The position numbers and the translations under genes were made by a program. This document shows positions 1 through 6,973 of a stretch of 12,483 nt of DNA, piece after piece (positions within the stretch are counted from its first letter, which is position 1; each line of letters opens with the position of its first letter). Source of the DNA: Prevotellaceae bacterium (GTDB lineage Bacteria > Bacteroidota > Bacteroidia > Bacteroidales > UBA932); the NCBI GenBank assembly GCA_031278135.1, contig JAITKY010000180.1, forward strand, positions 1 to 12,483. Direction: 5' to 3'. A model generated the notes under the pieces. That model was not told where the DNA came from, did not search any database, and saw nothing but the letters and a program-made list of their open reading frames with translations.

Positions 1-22
1 TATTTATGGCTTTGACTGCGTC

Positions 23-117
23 GATTTAAAAATTCAGCCTTTTTTATTTCTTTCAAAATTATACGGCATAAAATATATACATTTTAATTCGTTATATTGT
101 ATTTATTTCGCATCACT
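23..117 (-). repeat. Left copy of a dispersed intergenic repeat, inverted relative to 12064-12117
   Basis: Read on the minus strand, positions 117-85 align without gaps to 12064-12096 at 29 of 33 bases, including a 16-nt identical core, AGTGATGCGAAATAAA. Positions 37-23 then match 12103-12117 exactly over 15 nt (CTGAATTTTTAAATC). The two blocks are 47 nt apart here and 6 nt apart in the right copy, so one copy has a roughly 41-nt indel. The order and orientation of the two blocks are conserved, which argues against chance. The nature of the element is unknown. Confidence 0.65.
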
Positions 118-183
118 TAGCGTCTGTCCGAAAACCCACTATACTCAGAATTTAATCAGAATTGGCAGAACCATAATTTTGTT

Positions 184-227
184 CACAGATTTGATTCATC
201 TGTGTGAATCTGTGTAAATCTGTGGAT
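184..227. repeat. 10-bp tandem repeat with flanking inverted repeat
   Basis: Three head-to-tail 10-bp units lie at 198-207 (ATCTGTGTGA), 208-217 (ATCTGTGTAA) and 218-227 (ATCTGTGGAT). A perfect 7-bp inverted repeat, CACAGAT/ATCTGTG (184-190 and 198-204), overlaps the first unit. Similar ATCTGTG-type short repeats are scattered through intergenic DNA of many bacteria. The last unit and its flank recur at 12113-12130 with one mismatch. Confidence 0.7.
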
Positions 228-228
228 A

Positions 229-254
229 AAAAGGGAATTTTGTCGTACACCCTG
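229..254 (+). repeat. Direct repeat, left copy (partner 12162-12187)
   Basis: Positions 229-249 are identical over 21 nt to 12162-12182, beginning AAAAGGGAATTTT and ending GTCGTACA. Both copies continue into CCCTG, with one extra T in the right copy. This block is in direct orientation, whereas the block at 23-117 is inverted relative to its partner, so the two edges are not simple mirror images. Confidence 0.7.
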
Positions 255-310
255 TAAATTCTGATCAGACTTATCAAAATAGCGAATTTCAGTGCAAAGT
301 GGCGGCAATC

Positions 311-346
311 AAAAAAAGGGTTGCTCAATAATTTGGGCAACCCTTT
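311..346 (-). terminator. Intrinsic terminator after the PorP/SprF-family gene
   Basis: There is a perfect 10-bp stem AAAGGGTTGC/GCAACCCTTT (315-324 with 337-346) around a 12-nt loop. On the minus strand the hairpin is followed directly by a run of seven T residues (complement of 311-317). It lies 44 nt past the stop codon of the gene ending at 390, in the right orientation to end the leftward transcript. Confidence 0.9.
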
Positions 347-389
347 AGTTAAATTAAATTTTAATTTAAAAAAAATTGTTATGAAATAT

Positions 390-1319
390 TTACTCAAAGA
401 ATCGAGGTGTCTTAACTCCGCCATAGCTTTCGCCTCTTCCGATTCTGAAACGGAGTGATATTTCATGTGAACCGCTCGTATATTTTCCGATTGGACCCAG
501 GTTGAGGTCATACGAATATCCCAGTCCCAGGAAGTCTGTAACATACAATCCAATAATACCGACCAAACTTTCCATTTTAAATCTGTCGGTCGAACGGAGC
601 GAAGCGCCAAACCAGAATCTATCTCTATAAGTAGCCATAGTATTCAAGTCGAGTTGCAGAATGGGCCATGAGCTCATGTGAACAACAAATGCAGGAGCGA
701 GTTTCCAGTCGAAGTCCGGACTAAAGGTATATTTTGAATAAAAATACATATGTCGTCCCGACTCGTAGTTATTGATTTTTATGGGCGACACATTCAAATG
801 TGTAGCCGACAATCCAATCTGGAATTTTTCCGTATTAAACTCTATTCCGAAATCGAAATCGGGATTAACCTTATTTGTTCGACCGATATATTCCGGTCCC
901 AGTAGGGGATCGTTGGGCGATTCGGGATGGAGTTTACTCATATCCAAATGCTTATACAGTATTCCTCCGCCCAGACCGAAGGACAAGTAACTGTCTTCGA
1001 AATGGATGTAGTATGAATAAGCCAGTTTCGCATTAATTGAAGATTCGGGTCCGATTCTATCGTTTATAATCGTCAATCCTCCTCCCGAATTAATTTGAGC
1101 GAAATAGTTGTGAGCGTTCAATACCTGCGTACTTGGAGCGCCGTTGAAGTTGATAAACTGCTGGCGTCCTATTAAAAAGATATGCATATAATTGGAGCCT
1201 CCTGTTGCAGCCGGATTATAGTTTACCCTGCTCAAAAACTGTTGAGATAACTGAATATCGTTTTGACCTGAGAGTAGCAGGGGCAAAAACATTACTATTA
1301 TTATAAAAACTTTTTTCAT
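390..1319 (-). CDS. PorP/SprF-family type IX secretion/gliding outer-membrane protein
   Basis: This 309-residue protein has a Sec signal peptide (MKKVFIIIVMFLPLLLSG, predicted cleavage before Q19) and no lipobox. The mature part has the PorP/SprF hallmarks: an early YNPAATGG segment (about 34-41), alternating strands rich in Gly and aromatics, a late GLGYSYDLNLG stretch, and a closing GSHEISLRFRIG beta-strand. Family members are outer-membrane beta-barrels that work with type IX secretion or cell-surface adhesins. Many paralogs exist per genome, so this need not be the core PorP. It lies 27 nt downstream of the PorE-like gene, the usual pairing, and probably shares its mRNA. A strong terminator follows. 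The start is set by the signal peptide. The family call is firm; the exact partner or cargo is not readable from sequence. Confidence 0.9.
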   Translation of the reverse strand: MKKVFIIIVMFLPLLLSGQNDIQLSQQFLSRVNYNPAATGGSNYMHIFLIGRQQFINFNGAPSTQVLNAHNYFAQINSGGGLTIINDRIGPESSINAKLAYSYYIHFEDSYLSFGLGGGILYKHLDMSKLHPESPNDPLLGPEYIGRTNKVNPDFDFGIEFNTEKFQIGLSATHLNVSPIKINNYESGRHMYFYSKYTFSPDFDWKLAPAFVVHMSSWPILQLDLNTMATYRDRFWFGASLRSTDRFKMESLVGIIGLYVTDFLGLGYSYDLNLGPIGKYTSGSHEISLRFRIGRGESYGGVKTPRFFE

Positions 1320-1346
1320 TTTACGTAAACATTATATTTTATCTTT

Positions 1347-3950
1347 TTATTTCTTTTTAGCGAAAAACTTCTCATTATCGGCTTTACCTAATGCTCTGTT
1401 TATTTTATCGCACATTGCTCTGGCTTCTTCGATTGTATCGAATCCGCCTGCATAATACCTGTATCGTCCGTCGGTGCCACGCTCTTCGTAAACATCCAGA
1501 TTGAACAACTGCTTAATTTTAAGAAAATCAGAACTGTTCATGCTTGCAGGTCTTTGTGTTCCGGCTACCTGAATAGTGAAAGGCTTATTCTTGATATTAG
1601 CGCCTGTTGCCGGCGGTGTTTGAGCTTGTGTCACTGTTTGTTGTTGCGGATATTGCGAATATTGTGGCGGATCCTGTATCTGACGCACGCCGGATGCATC
1701 AATTGATGGAGTTACAGTCAATCGTGAATCGTATAAGGCTTCGCCTGTTGTTCCAATCACAGTAAACTCCGTTCTGCGGTTTAACTGATAATCGTAATCA
1801 GTTTTTTCGGGTTTGACGAGCAACATCGACTCTCCATATCCTTTGGACTGCAATCGTGCAGGTGGGATATTTTTACTAATAAGATAATCGACAACCGATT
1901 TTGCTCTGTTTTCCGACAGTTTTTGATTGGATTTAGTAGATCCACGGCTGTCGGTATGCGAACGTATTTGTATTATCAGAGTTGGATTCTTGTTCATCAA
2001 CTCTACGAGTTTATCCAATTCCACGTATGATGCCGGCATTAAATCCCATTTAGCGGTTTCATACAATATATTGTCGAGACGTATATTTTCCGCAATTTTA
2101 ACCAGTTCTATATCCATATCATACCCGGTTGCCTTACAAAATTCTATACTTTGCGGAATATCGCCGACCTCTAATTTTTTAAAGTCGGCGAAAAATTCAT
2201 CGCCTCCACCCACAGTGGCTTTCACTATGTAAACTGCGTTTTCTTTAATGTCGCCGAAGCGGTACTCTCCATTGGCGTTGGTCTCCAAGAGTTTGATTGC
2301 CTCTCCGTTTTCGTGAACTTCGATTTTAACTTTGTCTAAAGGACCAAGGTTGGTTTTAGTTTTTCTATCCTGACTTTCTTCGACTCCGGTAACGATACCC
2401 GAAATATAGGCTTCGCTGCTTTTCATTGGAAGATCCCAACCTTTCAGGGCGGCGAATCGCTCATTGATTGAATAGTATGTCCGTGCAATCGGATTATAAC
2501 GCAATATTGAAGTCGTCAATTCGTATGCCGTCGAATCGGGTTCTATATAAAATACATAGTTACCGTTTTCGTCGGATTTTAATTTTTCTACGATTTTACC
2601 GTCTTTTTTCACGTCGACCGCAACTCCCGGCATCGGTTGTTTGCTAATCGAATCGTATATTTGACCCGAAGCGGTTAGAGCGGACGGATAACCTTCGAAG
2701 CGGAATATATCGTCGTTGTTTGCCGAACGGCGGGAACTCACCAGCATTCCTTCCGAAAAATCAACCTTTTCGATAAGATTCACATCATCATACTGAGAGT
2801 TGAAAGGCATACCAAGATTGATTGCTGTTCCGTGAATATTACCGTCGATTTTTGACGCAAAAATATCCATTCCGCCATATCCGGGATGTCCGTCGGACGA
2901 AAAGAACAGATATTCGCCGGCAACAAATGGAAACATTTCGTTACCCGTAGTATTGACTTCACGACCGAGGTTGATAGGCTTACTCCATGTCCCGTCGGGA
3001 TATTTGTCGGTGTACCAGATATCCGATTTTCCATATCCTCCTTCCATTATGGAAACAAAATAGACTCTTTTACCGTCGGGAGTGACGAATGGATGACCAA
3101 TAGGTTCGCTACGGTTTTCGATCTTCAATTTATCGATTTCTTTCCACTGATTGTTTTTAAACTCTGCGAAAAAGATATAGCATTGTTCATTTTTCGAATC
3201 GCCGGTACATTTTGTATAATATCCCAGATTATTGACATGGTCGTATGCAAATGTTCCTTCGTTTTGTCTGGCATTTCCCTTATTCAACCCGACAACCGGC
3301 TCGCCTTTACCATATACGTCGTTGAATATTATTGACATATAGAATTTGGAATATGGCAAACCGGTACGCGGGGAAATATTAACCTGCTGTTTGTTCTGTT
3401 TACCGTTGTCTTCGATAGGATTCCCCGTCGATGCATAGATTAAATTATTGTTAAAATATGCGACGCCATATTCGCTGCCTCTTGTGTTCAAAGTTTCCAT
3501 TGGTTGGAGTTTGAACTTGGGATTTTCCATGCGATGCGCTTTTGCATATTCGCATGAAGCGATCTTGACATCTACCAGTTGATTATCGGGATTGGACCGT
3601 TTGAATATCTCAAACTGCTTTTTGGCTTCATCATATTTTGCCAGATTGAGGAGGATTTCTCCATATCCATAATAAACATCCGGAAGCATGTATCCACCTT
3701 TGATCGCTTTAACATAATAAGGCTCTGCCTTTTCGGGCTGATTCATTCTTCTATAACTTTCGGCGATACTGAAAGTTATATGACTCAAAACTTGAGGATC
3801 GGTAATTTTACTTTCGAGTAAATTGTACTCTTGAATAGCTTCATAATACCTTCCTGCACTAAACGCTTTATCTGCTTTTTTGGTATTTTGACCATACAAA
3901 ACACCTGTAAACAAAGTAAAAACAATTAACAATACTACATTTTTTTTCAT
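1347..3950 (-). CDS. PorE-like TPR / PD40 propeller / CRD / OmpA-C protein with SPOR-like tail
   Basis: The likely start is the ATG at 3950, giving 867 residues beginning with a clean signal peptide (MKKNVVLLIVFTLFTGVLYG). The frame is open 61 codons further upstream, but that part is Lys/Thr-rich and would bury the signal. Domains in order: TPR repeats (about 22-140); PD40/WD40-like beta-propeller blades (about 160-420, e.g. VTPDGKRVYFVS, YLFFSSDGHPGYGGMDIF); two carboxypeptidase-regulatory-like folds (about 423-510 and 514-605); an OmpA C-terminal peptidoglycan-binding domain (about 618-735, with SHTDSRGS and LSENRAKSVVDYL); a Pro/Gln-rich linker (about 755-785); and a SPOR-like segment (788-850). 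The TPR-propeller-CRD-OmpA order is that of PorE, which ties type IX secretion parts to peptidoglycan. Unlike the PorE lipoprotein, there is no lipobox Cys. It is paired with a PorP/SprF-family gene 27 nt downstream. Confidence 0.88.
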   Translation of the reverse strand: MKKNVVLLIVFTLFTGVLYGQNTKKADKAFSAGRYYEAIQEYNLLESKITDPQVLSHITFSIAESYRRMNQPEKAEPYYVKAIKGGYMLPDVYYGYGEILLNLAKYDEAKKQFEIFKRSNPDNQLVDVKIASCEYAKAHRMENPKFKLQPMETLNTRGSEYGVAYFNNNLIYASTGNPIEDNGKQNKQQVNISPRTGLPYSKFYMSIIFNDVYGKGEPVVGLNKGNARQNEGTFAYDHVNNLGYYTKCTGDSKNEQCYIFFAEFKNNQWKEIDKLKIENRSEPIGHPFVTPDGKRVYFVSIMEGGYGKSDIWYTDKYPDGTWSKPINLGREVNTTGNEMFPFVAGEYLFFSSDGHPGYGGMDIFASKIDGNIHGTAINLGMPFNSQYDDVNLIEKVDFSEGMLVSSRRSANNDDIFRFEGYPSALTASGQIYDSISKQPMPGVAVDVKKDGKIVEKLKSDENGNYVFYIEPDSTAYELTTSILRYNPIARTYYSINERFAALKGWDLPMKSSEAYISGIVTGVEESQDRKTKTNLGPLDKVKIEVHENGEAIKLLETNANGEYRFGDIKENAVYIVKATVGGGDEFFADFKKLEVGDIPQSIEFCKATGYDMDIELVKIAENIRLDNILYETAKWDLMPASYVELDKLVELMNKNPTLIIQIRSHTDSRGSTKSNQKLSENRAKSVVDYLISKNIPPARLQSKGYGESMLLVKPEKTDYDYQLNRRTEFTVIGTTGEALYDSRLTVTPSIDASGVRQIQDPPQYSQYPQQQTVTQAQTPPATGANIKNKPFTIQVAGTQRPASMNSSDFLKIKQLFNLDVYEERGTDGRYRYYAGGFDTIEEARAMCDKINRALGKADNEKFFAKKK

Positions 3951-4084
3951 ACGAACAACTATTTTTTTTAAACCAAATGCAAATATTTTATTTGCTTCAT
4001 TTTCCATTTTTAATACCTTTTTCTTTAACTTTAACTTTAAACATTCGTTTGTTTTTTTAGTTTCGGCATTTCTGCGAAAAACGG

Positions 4085-4128
4085 CTACAACTTCTAAAAT
4101 TGTAGTTGTGAAAAAACGTGCAAATTTA
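4085..4128 (-). promoter_or_regulatory. Candidate -7 element and leader hairpin upstream of the PorE-like gene
   Basis: On the minus strand TAAATTTG (4128-4121) fits the Bacteroidota -7 consensus TAnnTTTG, but I see no good TTTG -33 partner. A start just downstream would leave a leader of about 160 nt. That leader contains two mutually exclusive 6-bp hairpins: CTACAA/TTGTAG (4085-4090 with 4100-4105) and ACAACT/AGTTGT (4087-4092 with 4104-4109). The spacer 4134-4240 is very AT-rich and shows no good terminator for the upstream gene; it has only a short palindrome, ATATAGTGCTATAT, at 4172-4185. Confidence 0.3.
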
Positions 4129-4240
4129 TACATAAAATCTGTAACTGCCGCATTTTTTTATAAAATTTAATATATAGTGCTATATTTCATGCTTTTTTTA
4201 ACATTTTTTAAGATTGTGTAAACTTCAAAAATTTTTATAA

Positions 4241-5377
4241 TTACGTTCTTCTTACTCTGATTTTTAAAGAATTTTCAACCGGTTTGTCGCTTATTAATAT
4301 AAGGTATCCACCACCGCCGGCGCCCGAAAGTTTCCATCCCAATGCTTTAGACCGGTAGTATTCGATGTTTTCCAGGACTTTTTCGTCAACCATTTTGGGA
4401 AACATTCGTATCTGGGCTTCGAATGATTTTTGTACGTTTGCAGCAAATTTTTCCATATTGCGTTCCAGAATTGCGTCCCAGCATTTGTCGGCGGCTTCGC
4501 TAAGGGCTTTGGCATTCGCTGTGTCGATGCAAGTTTCGGAAAGGACGTTGTATTCCCACGAACGCGGCGACAAAGAAATCAGACAGATACGCTCTTCGAG
4601 CCAGTTGATGATGTTGTTGTCGAATACCGAACGGATTTTGGATGGCCAGTATTCTCCGCTGTAGTCCAGCCTGTTCAGCCCTGGCATAACGATACCGAGC
4701 GAATCCTGCGAACCGCTGATTTCCATTTTTCCGGGCGGATTTTCGTAGCAAAACAATGTTTTAGCAAGTTTTTCTCTGTCGCCGACGGGAATATCCGTTT
4801 GCCAGAGTTCAATGGCTTTTTTTCTTGTACTTGTGGACATTCCGCTTCGGTCGTTAAAATCGTAATCGGGTTCTATCGAAATGGTTAGCACCGGTCCGGG
4901 ATAATGTTTCGAGACGTATGGCTGGTCGAGCCAACCGCCTGCCAAGTCGATTCGGTACGGCATATTGCATTCTTTCCGGAGCGCAGTCGTCGAACGAACC
5001 GGCAAGTTTCCATGCGGTATCCTTTTGCTGACAATATAGTTAATACCCAATTTTTTACACAGTGTTTCCTTTGCGGGAGTATGTCCGTCTTCGTTTACGA
5101 AAAATATATCCGGTTTAAGTTCAAGGATATCGTCCACGAAATCAAGTAATCCGCTGCCTTTGTTGATGAAAGCGTGTTTAACGGCTTTCAGGGCGCTCAC
5201 CATGTAGAGCCTTTCCTGCTCGGTGTTGATTGTTTTTCGTCCTTTGAGTTCCGAAATCGTTGTATCCGAGCCTATTCCTACATACAAGTCGCCCAAAGTT
5301 GCCGCTTCTTCGAAAAACGCCACATGCCCGCTGTGCAACATGTCGTAACATCCACTAACAAATACTTTTTTATTCAT
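4241..5377 (-). CDS. Cytidylyltransferase-like / GHMP-kinase-like fusion protein
   Basis: This 378-residue protein has two domains. Residues 1-136 form a nucleotidyltransferase fold, with GCYDMLHSGH (HxGH at 15-18) for nucleotide binding and RSTTALR (128-134) in place of the usual ISSTxLR. Residues about 140-378 look like a compact GHMP small-molecule kinase: RIDLAGGWLD (142-151) is motif 1, SGMSTST (178-184) stands where the GLGSSSA phosphate loop should be, GSQDS (222-226) keeps the probable catalytic Asp225 of the heptose-kinase type, and SGAGGGG (351-357) is motif 3. The segment between motifs 1 and 2 is shorter than in ordinary GHMP kinases. By analogy with HldE (domains in the opposite order) and bacterial fucokinase/GDP-fucose pyrophosphorylase, it may phosphorylate a sugar and convert it to a nucleotide sugar or alcohol; the substrate is unknown. 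I believe close homologs are common in Bacteroidetes. It starts 41 nt after yifB. Confidence 0.8.
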   Translation of the reverse strand: MNKKVFVSGCYDMLHSGHVAFFEEAATLGDLYVGIGSDTTISELKGRKTINTEQERLYMVSALKAVKHAFINKGSGLLDFVDDILELKPDIFFVNEDGHTPAKETLCKKLGINYIVSKRIPHGNLPVRSTTALRKECNMPYRIDLAGGWLDQPYVSKHYPGPVLTISIEPDYDFNDRSGMSTSTRKKAIELWQTDIPVGDREKLAKTLFCYENPPGKMEISGSQDSLGIVMPGLNRLDYSGEYWPSKIRSVFDNNIINWLEERICLISLSPRSWEYNVLSETCIDTANAKALSEAADKCWDAILERNMEKFAANVQKSFEAQIRMFPKMVDEKVLENIEYYRSKALGWKLSGAGGGGYLILISDKPVENSLKIRVRRT

Positions 5378-5418
5378 ATAGTTCTTTTATTTTTTATCTT
5401 TCAATTGCTGATCGTTAA

Positions 5419-6960
5419 TTATCCTGACCATCCTTCGCGGTCTAAATTTCTGTAATTTATTGCCTCAGCCAGATGTCTTGGCAAAATATTTTCCGATTTG
5501 CCGAGGTCGGCAACAGTTCTCGATACTTTTAATATTCTGTCGTATGCCCGCGCCGACAATCCCAGACGTTCGACAGCCGTTTTGATAGTATTTTGACCGG
5601 CGGAGTCTAATTCGCAATATTTCCGTATCAAAGTAGTCTCCATCATTGCGTTACAATAGATACCACGATATTTTGCAAATCGTTTTTTCTGAATTTCGCG
5701 GGCGGCGATCACTCTGCTTCTTATGGTATTACTGTCTTCGGCGACCGATTTGTCCGAAAGTTTTTCGAACGGCACAGGAACCACTTCGATGTGTATATCG
5801 ATGCGGTCTAACAAGGGACCCGATATTCGCGACAAGTATTTTTTTACGGCGCCTGCCGGACAAACGCATTTTTTTTCAGGATGATTGTAAAAGCCACAGG
5901 GGCAGGGATTCATCGACGCTACCAGCATGAAACTTGCCGGATATTCGATCGTGAATCGGGCACGGGATATTACTATTTTTCTTTCTTCCAAAGGTTGCCG
6001 CATCACTTCGAGGACACTTCGTCGAAATTCCGGTAATTCGTCCAAAAACAGAACTCCATTGTGGGCAAGCGATATTTCCCCCGGTTGAGGAAACGAGCCG
6101 CCGCCGACAAGAGCGATATCCGAAATCGTGTGATGCGGAGAACGGAACGGACGCCGGCATACTAATCCCGAATTTTTCTCTATTTTGCCTGCAACGGAGT
6201 GGATTTTAGTCGTTTCGAGCGCTTCGTGCAAACTGAGTGGAGGAATGATTGATGCTAAACGTTTTGCTAGCATTGTTTTTCCTGCTCCTGGCGGTCCTAC
6301 CATTATTATATTGTGTCCTCCTGCGGCGGCGACTTCCATAGCGCGTTTTACGTTTTCCTGCCCTCGGACGTCGGCAAAATCGGCGGCGTGCAACGAAATG
6401 TTTCTGTAAAATTCTTCTCTTGTGTTTACTGTCACAGGTTCGATGTTCTTTTTTCCATTGAGAAAATCAACAACTGCTCTGAGATCTGCGGCTCCATACA
6501 CTTTCAGTTTATCGACTACGGCGGCTTCTTTTGCGTTTTCTTCCGGAAGAATAAAGCCTTCAAATTCCATTTCTCTTGCCATTATTGCTATAGGCAAAAC
6601 GCCTTTGATGGGTCGCAGTTCGCCGCCGAGGGCAAGTTCGCCCATAATGATATACTTGCTCAAGCCGGCATCGGGAATCAGTTCGTTGGCGGCAAGGAGA
6701 CCGATGGCCAAAGGAAGGTCGTAAGCGGCGCCCTCTTTCTTGACATCTGCCGGAGCCATGTTGATGACAACTCTATTCTGAGCTGTAGTCAAATTATTGG
6801 TTTTAAGAGCAGTGAATATTCGTTGCACACTTTCTTTGACCGCATTGTCGGGCAATCCGACAAGACTGAAATTTATTCCTTTCGAAACGCTTGTTTCGAT
6901 TGTTATCAGTGTGGAATTGATCCCGAAGACTGCGCTGCTGTATACTTTCACCAATTTCAT
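5419..6960 (-). CDS. yifB: YifB/ComM-family Mg-chelatase-like AAA+ ATPase
   Basis: At 513 residues this is a full-length YifB/ComM. The N-terminal Lon-protease-S16-like fold (about 1-170) includes VGLPDNAVKES and VINMAPADVKKEG. A Mg-chelatase AAA+ core follows: Walker A GPPGAGKT (222-229), Walker B LFLDELPEF (304-312), the ASMNPCPCG signature (348-356), and a Cys cluster C353/C355/C365/C367 that may bind metal. GPLLDRIDIHIEV (381-393) is the Arg-bearing signature, and a C-terminal helical domain (LSARAYDRILKVSRTVADL, 468-486) completes it. ComM is a hexameric helicase that promotes branch migration during natural transformation in some bacteria; in Bacteroidetes the role is inferred only. It lies 13 nt downstream of the DUF5723 gene and probably shares its transcript. 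No competence genes are visible nearby. Confidence 0.95.
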   Translation of the reverse strand: MKLVKVYSSAVFGINSTLITIETSVSKGINFSLVGLPDNAVKESVQRIFTALKTNNLTTAQNRVVINMAPADVKKEGAAYDLPLAIGLLAANELIPDAGLSKYIIMGELALGGELRPIKGVLPIAIMAREMEFEGFILPEENAKEAAVVDKLKVYGAADLRAVVDFLNGKKNIEPVTVNTREEFYRNISLHAADFADVRGQENVKRAMEVAAAGGHNIIMVGPPGAGKTMLAKRLASIIPPLSLHEALETTKIHSVAGKIEKNSGLVCRRPFRSPHHTISDIALVGGGSFPQPGEISLAHNGVLFLDELPEFRRSVLEVMRQPLEERKIVISRARFTIEYPASFMLVASMNPCPCGFYNHPEKKCVCPAGAVKKYLSRISGPLLDRIDIHIEVVPVPFEKLSDKSVAEDSNTIRSRVIAAREIQKKRFAKYRGIYCNAMMETTLIRKYCELDSAGQNTIKTAVERLGLSARAYDRILKVSRTVADLGKSENILPRHLAEAINYRNLDREGWSG

Positions 6961-6973
6961 TTTCTTTTTTTAT

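Larger units (their letters stand above)
1..310. other. Gene-free left edge with short repeats
   Basis: No convincing coding frame is visible on either strand. The stretch is AT-rich and holds the blocks described separately: two that recur inverted near 12064-12117, a three-unit 10-bp tandem repeat, and one that recurs directly near 12162. There is also a 10-nt palindrome, TCTGATCAGA, at 260-269. It reads as intergenic DNA downstream of the leftward operon, separated from it by the terminator at 311-346. Confidence 0.6.

Noticed and set aside
184..227. A CRISPR array
   Set aside because: The three 10-bp units have no spacers between them and no Cas genes are near.
152..610. A 152-codon minus-strand frame overlapping the PorP/SprF-family gene
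   Set aside because: It reads through the terminator hairpin and the ATCTGTG repeats and overlaps a confident gene in another frame.
3951..4133. A 61-codon in-frame N-terminal extension of the PorE-like protein
   Set aside because: It is Lys/Thr-rich with no domain character, would place a clean signal peptide at residue 62, and begins within the candidate -7 element. The internal start at 4007 (MENEANK) has a weak AAAGG upstream but also buries the signal.
4172..4185. A terminator after the nucleotidyltransferase/GHMP fusion gene
   Set aside because: The palindrome ATATAGTGCTATAT is short, almost all A/T and lacks an adjacent T-run, so it is too weak to call.
4430..4888. A 152-codon plus-strand frame inside the fusion gene
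   Set aside because: It is antisense to conserved GHMP motifs and is explained by codon bias of the real gene.
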